64,000 nucleotides of DNA from Tetraselmis striata (lineage: Eukaryota > Chlorophyta > Chlorodendrophyceae > Chlorodendrales > Chlorodendraceae): assembly GCA_006384855.1 (NCBI GenBank), contig VCJN01002064.1:1-64000 (forward strand), read 5' to 3'. The notes under the pieces were generated by a model that was not told where the DNA came from, did not search any database, and saw only the letters and a program-made list of their open reading frames with translations. Position 1 is the first letter of the stretch. Every line of letters begins with the position of its first letter. Shown one piece after another: positions 1-10,507 of this stretch. The position numbers and the translations under genes were made by a program.

Positions 1-127
1 CTTAAGACTTAAAACACGTCGATAAGTCCCAAGCCTGCTGTTCCGCCATCTATATCCACCGGCTGGGGCACAGCAGGGAAAGCTGGCTGGGTGTGGGTGA
101 AGGGGGAAGGGAGAGGGGGGTGCTCAC

Positions 128-1739
128 CTTGGTGGCGAACCAGGCCGTGAGGATGCGCGCGCAGCAAGGTCCGCCCAGCCCCTGAGGGTCCGTGCCGCCG
201 GTGCACACTCAGCAATCACATCCCCAACCTCAAAAGCGGCTGCGCGTCACAGGCCCGCTGCATGGGCTACTAGACGGCAGGGCGGGATGGCTGGGGAATG
301 CCGGAAACCAGGGCAGGGGGGTGCAGGTGGGTGTGGTTGCCCCCACCTGCAGCACGCCGTTCATCGCCCAGAAGAAGCAGAACCAGGCGAGCGAGGCGCC
401 AAAGCCAAAGGCGACGTTGACGACCGCGGTCGCGATGAGGCCGCCCGCGAGCAGCTTGGCGGGGCTGATGCGTGCGCCCAGCACGCCGCTCACGAACTTG
501 CTCATGCCGTAAGCTATGGGGAAGATGGATGTCATCGCGCCAATCTGGAGTGGAGGGGGGCGGCGGGATCGCATCAGGAGCGCCCCCCCCCCCCCCCACA
601 CACACACACTCCCTCTCCTACCTTCCACATGCTTGGGACCGGGTGATGCCCCTTCGTTACCCCTTCTTAGACCACCTCACGCTAGCTGGCTGGCTGCAGT
701 GCACCCTACTCTCTAACTGCTGTTGAGCCGACTTAGCCCCCTCCCCCCCCCCGCCCCCCACTCCTCATCCCCTCCAACAAGTTTTGACACCACCACCTTC
801 CCGCACAGCAGCGTCTGTCGCGGCGCACCATGGTGATGTCCATCCCCAGCAGCGGGTCCGCCACCATAACAGGCGCCGTGTAGGTGAGGCTGTTGCGGGT
901 GAGGTAGTAGCACGCGTACCTGCAGCCGGCCGGGAGCAGAGGGGGGGGGGGGGGGGGGGGGGAATGAGTGCAGTGCCTCCTTGGGGGGTGTCCGCAGGTG
1001 CAGGAGGTGAGGGGGTGCGGTCCTCACCCGAGCACGATGCCGACAAAGGTGATCCACCGCCGCACGAGGAAGGCGCGGCTATACTGCAGGCTATCGTCGG
1101 CCTGCGGGGCCGTGCCACCGGGAGTGAGAAGGGAACGCGCGCCTGGAGTGAGAGGCGAAGCGAGGGGGCATCCTGGGCGGATGAACGAGAGGCGCTGTGA
1201 GGCATCAATGGAGATGGAGGGCTTGGGGGGGGTGGGGGGGGTTCACCTCCGGGCTGTCCTCTGCGGCAGCCTCGCCCGCACCCTTCTCCGCAGCCCGCGG
1301 TGGCATCGGCGCGCTGCGTCGTGTGCAGCTGCCCCATCTGGATCGGCGTGTCATGTCGGGTGAGGGGATCGCGGGGGCGGGGGGGGGGGAGGTTGGTCCA
1401 GCCGGGGGAGGGGGAGGGGGGGGGGGGGGGGGGGGGGCGCTTAGGAAGTGACTCAGGGGGTGGGGTGGCCCGGTTGGCAAAGGTGCTCATGTTGTAGGCC
1501 CGGTAGAACTCGAGACCGGGAAAGCAGGAAGGTGAGGGGTAGCGGACTCACCGATCGGGTGTGCATTGGGGCTGTGCCGGAGTGAGAGGCGACCGGGCGG
1601 GGGGCTGCGCGAACGCCGACGACGGGCGAGCCCGCAGGAGCGGCGCCCTCCGGGGCAGCTGCAGCGGCGGCGCGCCTGCGCTGGCACGGGCCGCGGCGTG
1701 CGGCCGCAGGATCGCGGAGGATGATCGCGTGGTCGCCAT
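128..1739 (-). CDS. MFS organophosphate/phosphate antiporter, GlpT/SLC37 type (partial, 3' end off window)
   Basis: The gene runs leftward off the window. Supported exons are 1552-1739 (start and N-terminal extension), 1028-1101, 829-919, 347-544 and 128-181; all but the first join in frame at GT-AG sites. The exon or exons between 1250 and 1500 (possibly holding YNMSTFANRA or a segment ending AEDSPE) could not be resolved. Exons at 1028-1101 and 829-919 join to give GIVLGYACYYLTRNSLTYTA, the first-helix signature of the organophosphate:phosphate antiporter family (GlpT, UhpC, SLC37). Exon 347-544 encodes two membrane helices (GVLGARISPAKLLAGGLIAT region) and exon 128-181 gives GLGGPCCARILTAWFATK, matching the family loop before helix 5. 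The first 60 residues are rich in Arg, Ala and Ser, like a plastid transit peptide. Likely role, inferred from family: exchange of a sugar phosphate or glycerol-3-phosphate for phosphate across a plastid or other membrane. Substrate cannot be told. Confidence 0.75.
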
Positions 1740-4700
1740 CTGCGCAGGTGGGCAGTCAGATTACTGTTCCGTCGGCCAGCATTGCCCCCCCCCCCCCCCC
1801 CCCCCCCCCGCCCCACAAGCGATCAGAAAGGGGGCAGCAGTTAAGCGAGACGGATAATTGGCGATACAAACGAGTTGGCGCACGGCGCGGAGGCGGAACA
1901 CGTGTGAGGGAATATTATGTTGTAGCGTGCGTATCACCGCAATGTTCTGTCAGCATCGCCTTGGATCGAGAGGACACAGGCGGCGTGTGGGGGAGGCGGG
2001 GGGTGGAAAGGCCCCCTCTTGCCAGCGTCCTACTGAAGCATCGGTTGGTCGGCGACACAGCCGCAACGCTGCTAACTTGGGCTCCATCAGATGAGCAACT
2101 TGTCCTCCGGGACCCTACCGGAAAACAAGGGCTCGTGCGAAATCCCACATAGCTAGGCAGGCGAGTCCACGTGACCCCCCCCCCCCCCCCCCCCCCCGCC
2201 TGATGTGCCGCGATTTTGAGGAAAGCGCAGTGTCTAGCAGCTCGAGCGGCGGGCTTCGCGGGCGATAGGCGCGTACGCCCACGTGATACCACCGTGTGCA
2301 AGCTAACATCGACAACTGAGCGACGGGGATAGGACGACACGCGACCCCGGGGCTTAAAAGGTGCAATTTAGCTCATATGCTCAATCGTGGATCGATGCGG
2401 CGCTGTCAGCTTAACGGCGACTGCCGCGCCGCTAACGTTGTTACGCGCGAATTGTAGTCGCTGTTACTGTCAGGGTCTGGGCGGGATGATTTCAGAATAT
2501 GCCACCTGCCGAGCTACGACGATTTAAACAACCGTGGTACCTTTGCCGCGGCAGGAAGGGCTTTCCACCTCGGGACGACAGTCCGGTCCACTGTGCAGAG
2601 TTCCTGTCGCCGAAAACTTAAACGGAAAAGGGGCCGGTGGCAGTGGTGGGACGGTGGTGGAGTTGGCGCCGGCTCGGCCGCGGGGGATCGGGCAGAGCAG
2701 GCGGCTTGATGGCGTGCTTGAGGCGCTACCCTGGAGGTGGTTCGGCTGACACGGGGCGGTCCTGTCTCCCAAACCTAGCTGCGACAGACAGGTGCTGACC
2801 GGCGTGCGTCAGACCCGCTGGAGGCGCGCGGTTTGGCTAAGTACTGGTACGCCAGAACCTGGGTACGAGTAAATGTTCGCGGATATGAAGACCAATATTA
2901 ATGTGATTGTTGTTCTGACAGCAAGTGCGTTAACGTTGATGATGTGGCGGGATCATCTCGCGGCGCGTGCGCGGTGTATTCGCGACGCTTTCCGTAGTGG
3001 CCCGCGGACGTGGTCACACTGCTGCGGTACTATAACGTTGTAGTTGCGATAGAATATGCAGTATGCCTGTAATAGTCGCTACAGTTTCTACGCTGCGCGC
3101 TGCGAAAGAGTAACACCCTAAATAGGATTCGCGACGAAATGCAGTAATATCCTTACTGTACCTGTATGATGACGATGCTTTACTACGGGTACTACACAGC
3201 TGCCGTGGCATCATTAAAATTGAATTATTAATTTAATATTACTAGTTGAAGTAGTTGAAGATTGTCTAGTTGATACTATAGTTGAAGATATTAACACAGC
3301 GTCGCGGCTTTGTTAAATTGTATTATGATATTATCATATGTTATTATACATACAAAAGCACACCCCCCCCCTTCTTCATCTTGTGGCATATCTTCTAGGC
3401 AGAATGTCTATGCCATAGTTTTGCCTCTTCCCAATGTGCGGAATGATTATCCTCATAGCTATGCCATAATTATGATATGCTTGGCACATATAGCGTAATA
3501 ACTGTGCGCTGATGCCGTATGTTCATACAACAAAACCATCCCACATCCCACTTATGACCCAAGCTGGTTAATGCAATCAATGCCACCTCACGGCTGTAGT
3601 ATCATCACTGCTGCCGAGTTAATGGACCACGCAGGCGATCTAATTTACCGTCCCTAGTGAAAATTACAAAGCCGCGGGCTCTTGAAATTTCAAGTGTTCC
3701 TGCTATTGAAATAATCTACATCATGTCCAGCCACCAACAGAGAGCCATGTAAGCCCTAACCCACACCATTCTTGCACCCTAATCCCGCATGCATGTTGTC
3801 GTCCATGCGCACGCGCGCACTTGCACGCTTGATTTGTGGACGAATACTGAATCCTATTGCTAAGGCCATGATAACTAGATTTGTTGTCTTGGCTGCTTGT
3901 TTCTCCCTCAGAGAAGGGTTAGGGGGGGGGGGGGGGAATATCCGCAAAACAAGATGCGGAATCCGAAACAGTACTTAACACAGTACTGGAGAATCCGTAG
4001 CGACTAGTACGGCCGCGCGTGCTATCCTTGGCAGTGTCACACGGTTTATGTAGGCGCTCCATTCAGTACACCCCCGCCGCGGAACCCTGGCCGCGGGCCG
4101 CGATGGGGCCTCACACCACCCACTCTCAACAACCACCCCCACCATTGTTGACATTTGTGTTGGTACAATACTGCATAATTATGCACAATGTAGCTGCGGT
4201 ATGCCTTATTTAGTAGTTTAGCACATATCGCATCACTGATGGTCTGCACGCACTAGCACAGAGCGCGTGCACCCGGCACCGCTTCGCCTACTTACAGGCG
4301 TTCGGCGCCCCAGGCATGCTCACTTCCCTGCAACCAGCCACTGCCCGCGCTTCACGCTCCCTTCCACAGTATATGGCTTGCGCCGGGACCCGCACATGGC
4401 GGGTTGGTAGGGAAACTGCGCACAACAACCATGCATGCCCGTGCCTGGGACTGATAGACCATGCATTGGAGTAATTTTCTGCATGTCTAAACAGTCAACC
4501 GTAGCACATGCAGGGGAGTAAAATTGCTAAACCGATCGTACGGGTGCGCGACATTATCGGGGCAGAACGGCACGCACAGCAAAGCATGACGGCAATGCGC
4601 GCGGAGAGGGCAACAGCTCATCAGCAGCGGCCAGCAGTTCGCAGCAGCCAGCATGCGAACATGCGCGGCGGCACACCTACCCGGGCAGCCGTCAGGCGCA

Positions 4701-5600
4701 ATACAGCCAAACGTAGTGTCCGAGAGATTATGCGACAGTACTAACATCGTAGCATTCATCCATCAGTACAAATAATCATTCTAGTATGGTAGGCTTCGTC
4801 CAGGAGGGCAAGGGGTTAATATAATTTTCACACTGTGCTAGGGTTTTCTCTTCGTAATTGTCCTTCTGTGCATTTACTGCCCGTGGCAACGCAGTTGCAT
4901 GCTTTCTGGCCGAAGTTGATCAACTACGTGATAATGTCACAAGCATTGATATAAACCATATGTATTGCATCTATTGCAATGCTTGGACAGTATACTTTGT
5001 AGTTAGTGTGCATGAAGCAGAAGAGAAGAGGGGCGCCCCAAAAATTGGGGGGCGGGGGGGGGGGGGCAGGGGCACCTGAAACGACACATACATCAACTGC
5101 TTGTCATGGCCTAATCCTACTGGCAAAAAAACTGGCTGTTGGCTAAAAACGCGCGCACTAGCACGGAACTTGCACACTTTTGTGAACAGATGAATCCAAC
5201 TGCACTATACTGTAGCAGCTAAGTATGTAAGGATTATAGAGAGCCAAATAAATAATCCGTGTCCAGTCTCATAGCAGGGACTGTCGGCCGCAAAGGGTCC
5301 CACTGCTCATGCCCAGTAGCCATCAGCAGCAGTCGGTACGAGTACCGCGTACTATAGGCATTTATCAGCAAGCATGTAAGCAGTGCAGCGTCTACCCCTA
5401 CTCGCTAATGCGACAGTGCGGCGCTCGAGACGGTTCGACCTTTGCGGATGGGCACGGCCGCACGGAGGGGTCATCCTGCATGTTTCTCTGCATCGCCGCG
5501 CGTATCATATTATTCGGTACACTGCTCCCAGTCAGTACTCGCGAGTGTATATTACGAATAAAGCGCGCTACTGCTGCGCGTTGCTCTATCGGCGACTCGG

Positions 5601-6018
5601 AATAGACCATACATAGCGACTACCGCCAGGTAGCAGCGACCATTATACCCGCTGGGTGATGACTCCATCCTTACTAAGTAATCCATATATATACTATTTA
5701 CATGAGCTAGCAGCAGAAGGCGATATCAGGAAATCAACAAAATAAAAGGTACGTGTATAGACCATGCGTCTTCTCATGTTACTGCTTCCACCCCGCAGTC
5801 GCTGTAGAGGACCTTTCTGATTGCCTTTTATTTTGGTGATTTCCGATTCGCCTTCTGCTGCTAGCTCATGTAATAGACCATGCATAGCGACTACCAGGTA
5901 GCAGCGACTATTATACCCGCTGGCTGATGACTGCATCCTTACCGGGTATAATCCATATATATATATACTATTTACATGAGCTAGCAGCAGAAGGCGATAT
6001 CAGGAAATCAACAACAAA
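5601..6018. repeat. Local direct duplication of about 140 bp
   Basis: Positions 5601-5742 and 5873-6018 are near-identical direct copies. Each has about 100 bp beginning with ATAGACCAT and including ACCCGCTGG, then a run into the TTACATGAGC terminal motif. The copies flank the small fold-back element at 5698-5873 and share its left end, so the duplication includes part of the element. Confidence 0.75.
5698..5873. mobile_element. Small inverted-repeat (MITE-like or fold-back) element
   Basis: The 176-bp segment starts TTACATGAGCTAGCAGCAGA and ends with its reverse complement, giving terminal inverted repeats of about 45 bp. The same terminal motif is found at 5976, 6455 (inverted), 16783 and 17824. 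At the last two sites it forms the 3' tail of a LINE-like fragment, so this copy may be two tails joined head to head rather than a true DNA transposon. Confidence 0.6.
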
Positions 6019-6455
6019 CATACTGGTATCATAAATCCTTACGCGCTTTTACGTTTATCTAGTATCTAGCCTGCTGCTGCGCTGCATGATGATGACGCCG
6101 ATGCGCTGCGTTATTATTATATGACATCAGGGCTTTCATAAAAGCGCACTACAACAGAACTACCAGCAACTATGAAAGGTTAAATGCGCTGCGTTATTCC
6201 TCCGCCAGAAGCAGCAGACCCTACCCTTGCTTGGGCGGTAGTGTAATGATAACATGTGCTAGCTGCAAAATTCAAGAAATCTATGCAGAAATTATGGCGG
6301 TAGTATAATCGTTAGTTGCCGGTAACCAGCGACAAAGGACTAGCTACAGGACTTGCTAGTCCTTAGAGTCCTTACAGGACTAGCTTCAGTCGCTTTCTGA
6401 TTGTCTTTTTTTTTTGGTGATTTCCGATATCGCCTTCTGCTGCTAGCTCATGTAA
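5976..6455. mobile_element. Second inverted-repeat element of the TTACATGAGC family
   Basis: The left end at 5976 matches the 5698 element, and the right end (6416-6455) is its inverted complement. The 480-bp span has no coding capacity. The interior around 6340-6395 contains short direct repeats of an AGGACTAGCT-like word. Confidence 0.55.
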
Positions 6456-6938
6456 GTTTTTAATAATATCCTCAGTCGCTACATCAGGTACCCTGTAGCA
6501 TTCCTGACCCATCCCCGTTGGTATCTCATCCATACATTGCTGCCCTACCTCGTATTATCCGGGATATCGAGCCAAAGCAATTCCGGAGCGCTGCGCACGT
6601 AGTCGCGATATTGGTGTGAATTACAAAAAAGGCAGTTCCCCAGAATTAGAAAATCAACACAGCAATATAGGTACGAGTAGAGTCGCCACTCGTACCACGT
6701 ACAGGTACTCAATCGGCATTTCGCAGGCTCCCCGACCGCCCACAGTAGTCCCCCCCCCCCCCCCCCCCCCCCCCACCCCAACCCCACCACCCCCCTCCTC
6801 TATCCCCAAACCCCTCTCAACCCCAGCTGCGCCCGCCTGGTTGCGTCATTAGATTTCCATCCAATCTCTACACCCGTCACTTCCCCCTCGGGCGTCAAGG
6901 CGGTAGTGGCAGGCTGGCAGCACGCGATTCCCCGAAAT

Positions 6939-9799
6939 ATGCCGCCGCCGAGTGATGACGCATGCAGCACATCAGACAGCACGGAGCCGACGAGTGTGGT
7001 CCTGGTGGACGGGGACGGCAAAGACGGTGATTATCCCCGCGACCCATACGAGTGGCAGCAGCAGCTCGCCAGCACCGGCACAGACACCGACGCGCCGCTG
7101 GTGACGCGCCGGGAGCTAGTGGGCGGCTTCTACGGCTTCGAGGTCGCGCTCACCAGCTACGCGACGGTGGTGATCACTCTCTTCCTGCCCCTGCTACTCA
7201 ACGACCTCGCGTCGCGTTTCGCGGTGCAGCAGGCGGGCGTGGCGGCGCCGCCGGACTGCGAGCTGGGACCAGAAGGTACGTGAGCTGCGTCCCGCTTGTC
7301 ACCTGCCCTTCCCGACGCCAGCCCGAGCACGCCAGGAGGACGCCTTGAAATTCCCTCTCCTTTGTTTTCTCTTAATTATTTTGTTTCCTCTTGTTTACCC
7401 CCTCTCCTTGACTTGTTTATCTCGCTGTTTCTCGTCGCAGGGTCCAGCTCGGACTGCCTGGTTTGTGTTCCTGGCGACGGCACGCGTTATCTATTGGCAA
7501 ATGGCAGCACGGTGGACTACGCTACGCCGAAAGTGCGCGACCGTGGACTGCCCCCCCCCCTCCCCCCCCCCCCCCCCCCCCCCCCCCCCAACCCCCACCC
7601 CCCCCCCGGGGAACATGGTGCGGACGCGAGGTTTCGAGGCCGCCGATCAGCCGAGAGGGCGGTGGCTGGACGACCTGACACCCGCTGCCGGCCGTGTCGC
7701 AGGTGCACCTCGGCGCGCTGGCGATCGACCCAGTGTCGTACGCCAGCTTCTGCATCTCGATGAGCATTCTGTCGCAGGTGTTCGTGTTCGTCATGTTTGG
7801 CGGCCTCGCGGACTATGGCGGCTTCCGGCGCCGCTTGCTGCATCTAGCCTCCGCCACCGGCGCGCTGGCGTGCCTTGGCTGCGCCTTCGTCTACGCGCCG
7901 AACCTCTTCTGGCTCGGCGGCCTCCTCACCGTTGTGCGCCCCCGCCCCGGCACAGCCCAGTTGGCCCCGTGAGCTCTGCTGTCTTCGGCGGATGTCCCCC
8001 CCAAACCCCACCCCACCCCACTTCACCCCCACCCGCCCTCACCCCCTGACCCTATTCTTCACAGGTCAGCAACACTTTCTTTGGGCTGTTGGTGGTTTAC
8101 TACAACTCGTATCTGCCGCTGCTGGTGGACGCAACTCAGACTGTGCGTGATGCGAAAACTAGCGGCTCTGTGGAACATTACCATGCCACAAGGGACAAGG
8201 TGGGCGCCAAGCACTCTCGCAATGGGAAACTGCGCATTGAAGATGCCAAAATGCGGACAGTTTTCATTAAGGACTGCTATTATAAATGACAATCCATTGA
8301 CAGCGCATTAAACTGGCTTGACACATGGCCGATGCCCCCTGTCAACCTGTGCAGGTGGAGAACACGTACAGCAGCACGGCGCTCATGTGCGGCGCAGCAG
8401 GCGGGGTGCTGCTGATGTCGGTGTGCCTGGGCGTGGCGGCCGGGCTCACGGGCGTGATGCCATCCAGCCAGGTGTACCAGATCTTCGTGGGCGGCTGCGG
8501 TGCGTGGTGGCTCGTCGTGGGTGCGGCCGCCATCGCGCAGCTGCAGCCGCGCCCGGGGCCGCCGCTGGGTGACGGCGGCTGCGCGCGCGGCCTGCTGGCG
8601 GGCGCGGCGCGCTTTTGGGGCGGCTTGCGCACCGCATGGGCGCACCGCCACACCTTCCGCATGGTGGTGAGTTGCTACTGATTTAGCCGCCATTTCTTGT
8701 TGGCGAACTGCGCGCAGTTCTATCATTCAAGACCAAGTACTTCCAGATCGAATGTTCCATGCGTTCCTCGAATCATTATTACAGTTATAATCAAATTTTA
8801 GAAACAATTGATAGGAATTCCAAAAAAGTCGGTAATTCCTAATAGCGCAAGAGCCTCAACATCGATAACTACACTGTTTTCTGTCTGATCCATCCGGGGT
8901 GCTCTTTTTTCTCTATTGTCCTCTTTATTACATTGTATTATTCTATTGTGATTATTCTAGTTTCTATATATTGGCAGTTGCTATATAGAAGCTTAGTTGT
9001 TCCGGAGAAGGCAATCGCCCATCCTCTGTGTTTCCCTCTCCATTGCAAGAAATAGACATGTAGAAAGGAACACTTGCATAAACACGTCATGCGATTTCCC
9101 AATGGACAGGTGCTTTTCTTCTTCTACAGCGACGCCTTCAGCACAGTCGCCACGATAGGCATCCTCTTTGCGCAGCAGGAGGTGTGCATGCAGCCGCTGG
9201 AGCTGGCCGGCCTGTCGCTGCTCATGCCCGTGACCTCCGTCGCCGGCTACTACGGCCTGCTGCGCACGCAGCACGCGCTGCGCCTGCCCTCCAAGACCGT
9301 GCTGCTCTTCTGCCTGTACCTCACCACCGCCCTGCTGCTCTGGGGCTGCCTCGGCTTCTTCCTGCCCACCCTGGGCCTGCGCAACAAGTGGGAGATCTAC
9401 GTCTTCGGCGCCGTGTACGGCGTCACCGGCGCGGGCTTCAACAGCTACAGCCGCACCGTGTACGCGGACCTCACCCCGTCGGGGCACGAGGCGCAGATGT
9501 TCAGCCTGTACGAGGTCTCCGACAAGGGCTCCTCCTGGCTGGGCCCACTGGTCACCGCCATCATCGTGCAAGCCACCGGCAGCCTGCGCCTCTCGCTCGT
9601 CTACCTGCTCATCATGCTGCTGGCGCCCACGGTGCTGCTGCAGCTGTGCGTGGACCACCGGCAGGGCATGGTGGACGTGGGGCGCCTGCCGCCGGAGGCT
9701 GCCGCCGCGCGGAGGAAGCCCGGGTACGGGGAAGACGAGGACCGCGCCGGCACGACAGAGTGCAGCAGCCGACGGCCCGACATTGCAGCCGGCCACTGA
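6939..9799 (+). CDS. ATG22: Atg22-like vacuolar/MFS-type transporter
   Basis: Six exons: 6939-7275, 7441-7532, 7703-7933, 8065-8199, 8355-8666 and 9110-9799. Phases close exactly to about 598 residues. The ATG at 6939 is the first in frame. After a hydrophilic N-terminus, RRELVGGFYGFEVALTSYAT starts the first helix. Further helices include PVSYASFCISMSILSQVFVF, GGLLTVVSNTFFGLLVVYYN and FFFYSDAFSTVATIGILFAQ; the order and the NSYLPLL and YSDAFSTV segments are typical of the Atg22/UMF1 family. Fungal Atg22 exports amino acids from the vacuole after autophagy; whether this protein does so is inference. The C-terminal tail of about 55 residues is hydrophilic and probably cytosolic. A poly-C tract starts 17 bases into intron 2, and another directly follows the stop codon. 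The intron 3 donor could be 7931 or 7934, a one-codon ambiguity. Confidence 0.88.
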
Positions 9800-10507
9800 G
9801 CCACGCCCGCCCCCCCCCCCCCCCCCCCCCCCTCCTTCTTCAATCTGCACTTCTGTACATATACACACGCCCGCGTCCTGACTGGGCTCGGCACTTGGGT
9901 ATAATTGGATGCCGATTCCGACCACTGCAGAGTCATGCCTAGATAAAAGTCTAAATCAAGACATGCCTAGTGCCCATACCAACCCCATCAACACAATCAA
10001 GACCAAGATAGACATCCCTGCAAGTAATGAAACATATTGAATTTGAGTTGCCACGCTCTGCCTGGGATCATCCGGACAACGATTCCACGAACCCAATTTG
10101 ACGCCAACCTCCTGCCATAAGGCCGATCCACCATCTTCTGCCGGACCGGCGCACGTGTGCTGCAAGCGCCCTGGCCACCTGCTGCGACGAGAATCGCCAC
10201 AAGCGCCCCTGCCTCTGCCACTGTAGCTGCATGCATACCGCAACTCCCGCAGGGCACGTGGCAACCCTCAGGATTTGCTATTCTCTGCTTCGAGCGATTG
10301 CCTCCTCGACCTGCTTTCATTACTAGTCAGTTGATTAGTTTGAGCGTGCACATAAGGGCAAGACGCCATGCGGTTCCATTATGCCTGGTACAATGCGTAT
10401 AATTACATAATGTTGACATGTTATATGAAGGTGTTTACTATGCTCAGAACCGCTTTAGGTAGGGCGGTGCGAGCTGCCGCGCCAAGTACAGACATTTGGC
10501 GAATCGT
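9800..10507. other. Convergent intergenic spacer
   Basis: This lies between the 3' ends of the Atg22-like and the minus-strand Ycf49-like genes. It has a poly-C tract at 9811-9831 and otherwise unremarkable sequence. Nothing coding is recognised. Confidence 0.6.

Larger units (their letters stand above)
1740..6938. other. Intergenic, no gene recognised
   Basis: No ORF here resembles a known protein or has plausible codon use; those present are short. The stretch holds C/G homopolymer tracts near 1786-1809, 2175-2197, 3920-3937 and 6751-6774, AT-rich sequence from about 2.9 to 4.2 kb, and the fold-back repeats described at 5.6-6.5 kb. The promoter of the leftward antiporter gene must lie just right of 1740, and that of the Atg22-like gene left of 6939; no core element is recognisable. 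Confidence 0.6.

Noticed and set aside
765-1490. 241-codon Pro/Ser-rich minus-strand frame
   Set aside because: It runs through two homopolymers and overlaps the antiporter exons in another frame; the antiporter frame carries the conserved motifs.
8993-9925. 310-codon minus-strand frame
   Set aside because: It is exactly antisense to the last Atg22-like exon, whose membrane-protein reading is far stronger. High GC keeps the opposite strand free of stops.
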